Under the pieces are notes generated by a model. It saw only the letters and a program-made list of their open reading frames with translations. It ran no database searches and was not told the origin of the DNA. Shown piece after piece: positions 43,068-48,000 of a stretch of DNA of 48,000 nt. Every line of letters starts with the position of its first letter. Positions within the stretch are counted from its first letter, which is position 1. The position numbers and the translations under genes are program-made. Source of the DNA: Parafrankia soli (GTDB lineage: Bacteria > Actinomycetota > Actinomycetes > Frankiales > Frankiaceae); contig NZ_MAXA01000213.1 in assembly GCF_001854695.1 (NCBI RefSeq), positions 232,103 through 280,102 on the forward strand, given 5' to 3'.

Positions 43068-45542
43068 TCAGCGGTCGAGGTCGAGCACCAGCGGTTCGGG
43101 CCTGGTCCCCGGCGGCGGCACGCCCAGCGTGGTGAGGGCGAAGCTCATCACCCGTTTGAACACCGGCGCGGCGACCTCGCCGCCGTAGAAGCCCTTGCGC
43201 GGGTGGTCGAGCACGACCTCCACGACGACCTGGGGGTCGTCGGCCGGGGCGAAGCCGATGAACGTCGAGACGTAGCCGTCGTAGCCGCCGTTGACCGGGT
43301 CGTACCGCTTCGCCGTGCCCGTCTTGCCGGCGACCCGGTACCCGGCGACCTCGGCGGCGGGGGCGGTGCCCTGTGTCGTCGCGACGGCCTCGAGCATGCG
43401 GGTGAGCGTGGAGGCGGTCTCCGGGGAGACCACCCGGCGCTCGGGCGCCCGCGGGGTGGGCCGTGTGACCCCGTCCGGGCCGGTGATCGCGTCCACCAGC
43501 CGCGGGGCGACCCGCATGCCGCCGTTCGCCACGGTCGCGTAGACCGACGCCATCTGCAGGGCCGTGGCCGAGGTGCCCTGGCCGTAGGCGATGGTCGCGG
43601 CCTGACTGCCCGACCAGTCCGCGGCCGGCGGCAGGATGCCGGCGGCCTCACCGGGGAAGTCGACCTCGGTCGCCTTGCCGAGCCCGAACGCGCGCATCAT
43701 CTGCTCGAGGTTGTCGTTGCCGACCCGCTCGGCGACGAGCACCGTCCCGATGTTGCTGGACCGGGCGAGCACGCCGGCCGCGGTGAGGTGCTCGGTGCCG
43801 TGCGGCTCCGAGTCCGTGATCGTCACCCCGCCCCGCTCGATGGACGGCGGCACGGTGATCGGGGTCGTCGTCTCGATCAGGTTCCGGTCCAGTGCCGCGG
43901 CCATGGTGATGACCTTGTTGACGCTGCCGGGCTCGAAGGCCTGGCCGGTCGAGCGGTTTCCGATCGCGTCGATGTCCCGGGAGGTGATGTTGTTCGGGTC
44001 GAACTGGGGCGCGTCGGCCATCGCGAGCAGGTCACCCGTCTTCGGGTTCATCACGACGATCGTGCCGCCGTCCGCCTCCGAGGTCCGCACCGCCTCGGCG
44101 ATCGCGCTCTGGGCGTCCCACTGGATGTAGTTGTCGATGGTGAGGCGCAGTGTGGAGCCGCTGACCGGGTCCTTCTCCACGCTCTGCGCCGAGGGGATCT
44201 CCCGCCCGGACGGGTCGGCCTCGATCTGGCGGCGCCCGTCCGTCCCGCGCAGCACGCTGTCGTAGGCCAGCTCCAGGCCGCCGGCGCCCACGATCGCGTC
44301 GTTCTCGCCGAGCTTGGTGAAGCCGACGAAGTTGGCGCCCAGGGTCAGCGACGGGTACCAGCGCCCCCGCTCGGGGAGGACGCCGATGCCGCGCAGGCCC
44401 AGCTTGTCCACCTCGTCCCCGACCGCCCGGTCGAGGCGACGGCCCAGGTACACGAACCGCACCTGGGGATCGTTGGACGTCATGCTCTTGCGCAGCGTGT
44501 TCTCGGACTCGCCGAGCAGCGGGGCCAGCTTGCGCGCCGCGTCGACGACCTGGGCCTCGTTCATCAGCCACGGGTCCGCGTACACGGCCCGGCGCTCGAC
44601 GTCCTGCGCCAGCGCGTCGCCGTGCCGGTCGGTGATCATGCCACGGTCGGCGGGCAGGACGGACTTGCGCAGCCGCTGCTGCTCGGCCTGCTCCGCGTAG
44701 TTGGACGAGGCGAAGCCCTGCAGCTGCGCGAGCCGGCCGGCGATCACGACCAGGACGGCGATCATCAGTACCACCGACACCCGGACCCGGCGGCGGGGGC
44801 TGGCGAGGACGAACGGCCGCGGCGGCCGCGGCGGCGTGCCCCCGAGGCCGCGGCGGATCGAGGTGGCCCGGTTGCGGCCCGCCCCACCGCTCGAGGGATG
44901 CGGGCGCCGGACGGGGGGGACCCGCCCGGACGTCGTCCGGCTGGCCGCCCCCCGGGTCGGGTTACGCCGGCCGGCCGCTCCGCGGGCGGAGGTCGTACGG
45001 GCGGATGTGGCGCGGGCGGCCTGGTCCCGGCGGAGCTGCTCACGTGGCGTCGCCGAGCCGGCGGCCGCGCTGCGCAGCGGAGACACCCGTGGGGACGACC
45101 GACCCGCCCGGGCCGTCGCCGCCCGGCGCTCCCGTCCGGCCGCGGCGGGGCGGGGCCGGGGACGGCGCGCCGCCCGTTCCGTGGCTTCAGCGGCGTCGTC
45201 GTCCCAGGTCTGTTCGTCAAGCTCGTCGCGGTCGTCGCGGTCGTCGCGGTCGTCGCGGTCGTCGCGGCGGCGGGCGTCCTGGCGCCGGTCGTCTCGAGGC
45301 CGGGCAGCGTCGTAGCCGCGCCGGTCGTCACCACGTCGGTCGCCGCCGCGGGGGGGTGGGGTCACCCGGCCGCGGCCACCGTCCGGGTCACGGCCGGAGA
45401 ACCGGCGCACGGACGGATCGAGCAGGTCGTCACCGTCGTGGCGCGCGGACCGCGCGTCCGGGCTCCCCGGCTGCGGGTTCGTGACGAGACGGAGTCGGTT
45501 CCGACCGCGGCCGGAGGACGGACCGCGGGTCGTCTGGCTCAC
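43068..45542 (-). CDS. ftsI: FtsI, division-specific transpeptidase (PBP3)
   Basis: An 824-residue class B penicillin-binding protein that cross-links septal peptidoglycan. The first 245 residues are a cytoplasmic, Arg/Asp-rich, disordered extension with a DDR tandem repeat. One transmembrane helix follows at about 258-277 (VSVVLMIAVLVVIAGRLAQL). The dimerisation domain begins with NYAEQAEQQRLRKSVLPADRG. The catalytic domain has the active Ser S540 in EPGSVNK, the SSN triad in LARSSNIGTVL, and KTG at K740 in VAGKTGTAKRY. GTG at 45542 overlaps the ftsL stop as GTGA. Works with FtsW. Confidence 0.96.
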   Translation of the reverse strand: MSQTTRGPSSGRGRNRLRLVTNPQPGSPDARSARHDGDDLLDPSVRRFSGRDPDGGRGRVTPPPRGGDRRGDDRRGYDAARPRDDRRQDARRRDDRDDRDDRDDRDELDEQTWDDDAAEATERAARRPRPRPAAAGRERRAATARAGRSSPRVSPLRSAAAGSATPREQLRRDQAARATSARTTSARGAAGRRNPTRGAASRTTSGRVPPVRRPHPSSGGAGRNRATSIRRGLGGTPPRPPRPFVLASPRRRVRVSVVLMIAVLVVIAGRLAQLQGFASSNYAEQAEQQRLRKSVLPADRGMITDRHGDALAQDVERRAVYADPWLMNEAQVVDAARKLAPLLGESENTLRKSMTSNDPQVRFVYLGRRLDRAVGDEVDKLGLRGIGVLPERGRWYPSLTLGANFVGFTKLGENDAIVGAGGLELAYDSVLRGTDGRRQIEADPSGREIPSAQSVEKDPVSGSTLRLTIDNYIQWDAQSAIAEAVRTSEADGGTIVVMNPKTGDLLAMADAPQFDPNNITSRDIDAIGNRSTGQAFEPGSVNKVITMAAALDRNLIETTTPITVPPSIERGGVTITDSEPHGTEHLTAAGVLARSSNIGTVLVAERVGNDNLEQMMRAFGLGKATEVDFPGEAAGILPPAADWSGSQAATIAYGQGTSATALQMASVYATVANGGMRVAPRLVDAITGPDGVTRPTPRAPERRVVSPETASTLTRMLEAVATTQGTAPAAEVAGYRVAGKTGTAKRYDPVNGGYDGYVSTFIGFAPADDPQVVVEVVLDHPRKGFYGGEVAAPVFKRVMSFALTTLGVPPPGTRPEPLVLDLDR
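45223..45267 (-). repeat. 9-bp tandem repeat in ftsI (DDR units)
   Basis: Five perfect head-to-tail copies of tcgtcgcgg, read on the coding strand as repeating Arg-Asp-Asp. They lie in the cytoplasmic tail and are a candidate copy-number-variable site. Confidence 0.85.
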
Positions 45543-46933
45543 TGACCGGCTCCCGCCTCTCCGTCGGTACCGGTACGGGCCTGCGGATCGGCGGCGGACG
45601 CGGCCGCCTCGCCGCCAGCCGCCGCCTCGCCGCCAGCCGCGGGCTGGGTGGACGTGCCACCCGCGCCGGAGGCGCCCGACTGAGCCGAGGCGCCGGACTG
45701 GGTGGCCGCGGAGTCCGTCGCCGCGCCGGCGCCGGCCGGAGCCGCCGACGGGCCCGGGACCACGACGAGCAGCATGCCGCTGCCCGCGTCCCGGGTCAGG
45801 ACGCGCGCCCTGGGCGGCAGCGGCGCGTTGGCCGGCAGGTACTCGGGAACGCCGCCGGGCACCATCCCGAGCTGGTTCGCGCGGGCGGCGAGCTGCCCCG
45901 GGTCGGACTGCTCGTCGAGCTTGAGCGACAGCTGCTGCTCCTGCCGGGTCAGCTCGGTGGACTGCCGCTCGAGCTCGTCGGCGTGGAAGGAATTCTCCAT
46001 CAGCGCCGTGTTGAGCAGGAGCAGCGACAGCAGCCCCGCCCCCATCAGCACGAGCAGCAGCACCACGAACGGCCCGCGCGGCGCCGTGGACCGCGCGGGC
46101 ACCCGCAGCACCGACAGCCCCGGCCGCGCTCCCCGCCGCAGCGGTGAGTCGAGCAGGGGAACCGTGGTCGCGCCGACCGCCATCGCGGACGGCCGACGTC
46201 CCGCACCGGACCGGCCCGTTCCCGATCGTCCGGTGGCTGTCCGTCCCGTGCCCGAGCGCGCGCCGCCGGGCCGGGACGGGACGGTGTGCCCCGCGGTCGT
46301 GCGCGCGCCGGTCGTGCGCGTGGCGGTCGTACGCGCGGCGCTGGACGAACGGGCCGCGCTGGACGAGCGGGCGGGCGCTCCGGCGCCTACCGCGCCCACG
46401 CCGGCGGCGACCGGCCGGCGACGGGCACGGCCGGGCACGGCCACCTCGTCAGACGGGTCGGCGCGGCGTCCGGCTTCGTCGGCGTACGCGGGCTCCCCGA
46501 CGGGCGACCCGGCATCCGCGAGGTCACCGGCCGTGGAATCGCCGAACGCGGGCTCGCCGGCCACAGGCTCGCCGAGCGTGTGGTCGCCGGCCGCCGGCTC
46601 GCCGGGGGCCGTATCGCCGTAATTGACGCCGCCGTATGCGGAGTCGTCATAAACGGGGTCGCCGTAGCCGGACGCGCCGTACGGCGCGTCCTCGTGGGGC
46701 GCGTCCGCGTAGGGAGCGCTGTCGTAGGGCGCGTTCTCGTAGGGCGTGTCGTCGTAGCCGGTGCTCTCGAACGCGGCCACGTCATAGGCGTACGCGGTGC
46801 CGTCGTGCGCGGCGTCGTGCGCGGCGCCCGGGTAGGCGGCCACGTCGTGGTCTGTCGCGTGGTACTCGGAGCCGGACGTGTGATGACCCGGACGGGCGCG
46901 ACCGCGGGGCAGCGGGTTCGCGGGAGCGGTCAT
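45539..46933 (-). CDS. ftsL: FtsL-like septum protein with a very long N-terminus
   Basis: A 464-residue protein. Residues 1-295 are disordered and cytoplasmic: a Tyr/Asp-rich repeat ([20 protein letters not shown]) at about 60-110, a GEPxAGD region, and an Ser/Arg/Thr-rich basic part. One transmembrane helix ([20 protein letters not shown], about 308-327) is followed by a short coiled coil, [20 protein letters not shown], typical of FtsL/DivIC. The tail is Ala/Gly-rich. Position between rsmH and ftsI and the topology identify it as FtsL; sequence in this family is poorly conserved. ATG at 46933 overlaps the rsmH stop as ATGA. Confidence 0.87.
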   Translation of the reverse strand: MTAPANPLPRGRARPGHHTSGSEYHATDHDVAAYPGAAHDAAHDGTAYAYDVAAFESTGYDDTPYENAPYDSAPYADAPHEDAPYGASGYGDPVYDDSAYGGVNYGDTAPGEPAAGDHTLGEPVAGEPAFGDSTAGDLADAGSPVGEPAYADEAGRRADPSDEVAVPGRARRRPVAAGVGAVGAGAPARSSSAARSSSAARTTATRTTGARTTAGHTVPSRPGGARSGTGRTATGRSGTGRSGAGRRPSAMAVGATTVPLLDSPLRRGARPGLSVLRVPARSTAPRGPFVVLLLVLMGAGLLSLLLLNTALMENSFHADELERQSTELTRQEQQLSLKLDEQSDPGQLAARANQLGMVPGGVPEYLPANAPLPPRARVLTRDAGSGMLLVVVPGPSAAPAGAGAATDSAATQSGASAQSGASGAGGTSTQPAAGGEAAAGGEAAASAADPQARTGTDGEAGAGQ

Positions 46934-47931
46934 CGGACACCTCCGGTCGGGTTGTGCGCGCGGCCCGGTTCGGCCGCCGTGCGTTCCGCCGCGCGCAGCC
47001 GGACAGACCCGGCGCGCGCGTTCTGTTCGATCTCCGTGTCGGAAGCCGGCTCCGCGCCGCGGGTCAGCCACCGCAGCGTCGGCCGGGCGTCATCCGGGAT
47101 GACCGGCATGTCCGGCGGGACGGAAGGCACCGAGCGCGGCATCAGCACCCGCTTCACCAGCCGGTCCTCCAGGGAGTGATAGGAGAGGACGACCAGGCGG
47201 CCCGCCACGGCCAACGCGTCGAAGGCGGCGGGCACCGCGCGCTCGAGCACCTCGAGCTCGGAGTTCACCTCGATGCGCAGCGCCTGGAAGGTGCGCTTGG
47301 CCGGGTTACCTCCGGTGCGGCGCGCCGCCGCGGGGATGGAGTCGCGGACCAGGTCCACCAGCCGCGCGGAGGTGGTGAACGGCGCGGCCTGGCGCTGGGT
47401 CACCACCGCCCGGGCGATGCGGCGCGCGAACCGCTCCTCGCCGTACTCCCGCAGCACCCGGGTCAGCGCGTCGACGTCGTAGTTGTTGAGGACGTCGGCC
47501 GCGGTGGGGCCGCGCTCCTGGTCCATCCGCATGTCCAGCGGGGCGTCCCGGGAGTAGGCGAAGCCGCGCTCGTCGAGGTCGAGCTGCATGGACGAGACGC
47601 CGAGATCGAACAGGACACCGTCCACCGACGGCACACCGAGCCGCTCGAGGACGTCCGGCAGCTGGTCGTAGACGGCGTGCTCGAGGTCGACGCGGTCACT
47701 CAGGCCGACGCGGTCACCCAGGCCGGTGAGGCGGCGCCGGCTGTGCTCGAGGGCGGTGGTGTCCCGGTCGAGACCGATGAGGTGGACCTGCGGGAAGGCC
47801 TCGAGCAGCGCGTGCGAGTGACCGCCCAGCCCGACAGTGGCGTCGACGACGACCGCGCCGGGACGGCGCAGCGCGGGGTCAAGCAGCTTGATCACGCGCT
47901 CGGTCAGCACCGGCGTGTGCGTGACGTCCAC
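46930..47931 (-). CDS. rsmH: 16S rRNA (cytosine-1402-N4) methyltransferase
   Basis: A 333-residue SAM-dependent methyltransferase (MraW) that modifies C1402 in the ribosomal P site. [13 protein letters not shown] at the N-terminus, SAM motif [62 protein letters not shown] and [17 protein letters not shown], then [14 protein letters not shown] are all hallmarks. GTG at 47931 is used because GAGGGG stands 6 bases before it; the TTG at 47937 is too close to that site. First gene of the dcw cluster seen here; mraZ, if present, lies beyond the window. Confidence 0.96.
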   Translation of the reverse strand: MDVTHTPVLTERVIKLLDPALRRPGAVVVDATVGLGGHSHALLEAFPQVHLIGLDRDTTALEHSRRRLTGLGDRVGLSDRVDLEHAVYDQLPDVLERLGVPSVDGVLFDLGVSSMQLDLDERGFAYSRDAPLDMRMDQERGPTAADVLNNYDVDALTRVLREYGEERFARRIARAVVTQRQAAPFTTSARLVDLVRDSIPAAARRTGGNPAKRTFQALRIEVNSELEVLERAVPAAFDALAVAGRLVVLSYHSLEDRLVKRVLMPRSVPSVPPDMPVIPDDARPTLRWLTRGAEPASDTEIEQNARAGSVRLRAAERTAAEPGRAHNPTGGVR

Positions 47932-48000
47932 TGCCAACCCCTCGGCCGCTCGTCGGATCTGGTGTTTCGGATATGCGGGCGGGCACGCCGGTGCGTTGGC

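Noticed and set aside
45223-45267. Tandem repeat considered as a CRISPR array
   Set aside because: Nine-base units without spacers, inside a coding frame; no cas genes in the window.

Overview
The window is very GC-rich, uses GTG and TTG starts freely and has gene order typical of high-GC Actinobacteria. The closest overall resemblance is to Frankia-like actinomycetes: a diaminopimelate-type MurE, Wag31-type DivIVA, SepF, an ileS T-box with a GTG-rich leader, actinobacterial rnpB, the Nif3/zinc-ribbon/RNase HI-phosphatase trio known from mycobacteria, and an F420-type nitroreductase homologue. The genus assignment is inference; the phylum is secure.

Positions 1-9400 hold the 3' end of a metallo-beta-lactamase-fold hydrolase, a LapA-like membrane protein, the RNase P RNA gene (1291-1712, +), an orphan branched-chain-type substrate-binding lipoprotein, a TPR-like regulator remnant, an ECF sigma factor overlapping its partner membrane protein, and a minus-strand operon nif3-like / C4 zinc ribbon / RNase HI-phosphatase. 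Positions 9400-12310 hold a short conserved-looking protein and a 758-residue metzincin-type metalloprotein with a propeller-like repeat domain, preceded by 21-bp repeats and a perfect 26-bp palindrome. Positions 12300-19000 hold a LON-domain protein, a two-gene ABC exporter, a DUF6308-like protein and membrane proteins. The minus-strand lspA-rluD group (to 20627) is divergent from a T-box-controlled ileS (21112-24357).

Positions 24450-47931 carry the division and cell-wall (dcw) cluster on the minus strand in transcription order rsmH-ftsL-ftsI-murE-murF-mraY-murD-ftsW-murG-murC, then ftsZ-pgeF-yggS-sepF-yggT-divIVA and a newly noted 55-residue two-helix membrane protein. Many neighbours overlap by ATGA or GTGA. 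The enzymes together make lipid II (MurC/D/E/F, MraY, MurG), export and polymerise it (FtsW, FtsI) and run the division ring and polar growth (FtsZ, SepF, FtsL, DivIVA).

The cluster is broken between murC and ftsZ. The place where ftsQ normally sits is occupied by two plus-strand genes, a second murC and a deazaflavin-dependent nitroreductase homologue, closed by a perfect 50-bp palindrome. No ftsQ is visible anywhere in the window. This rearrangement, the metzincin-propeller locus and the start-codon problem of yggT are the points most worth a second look.
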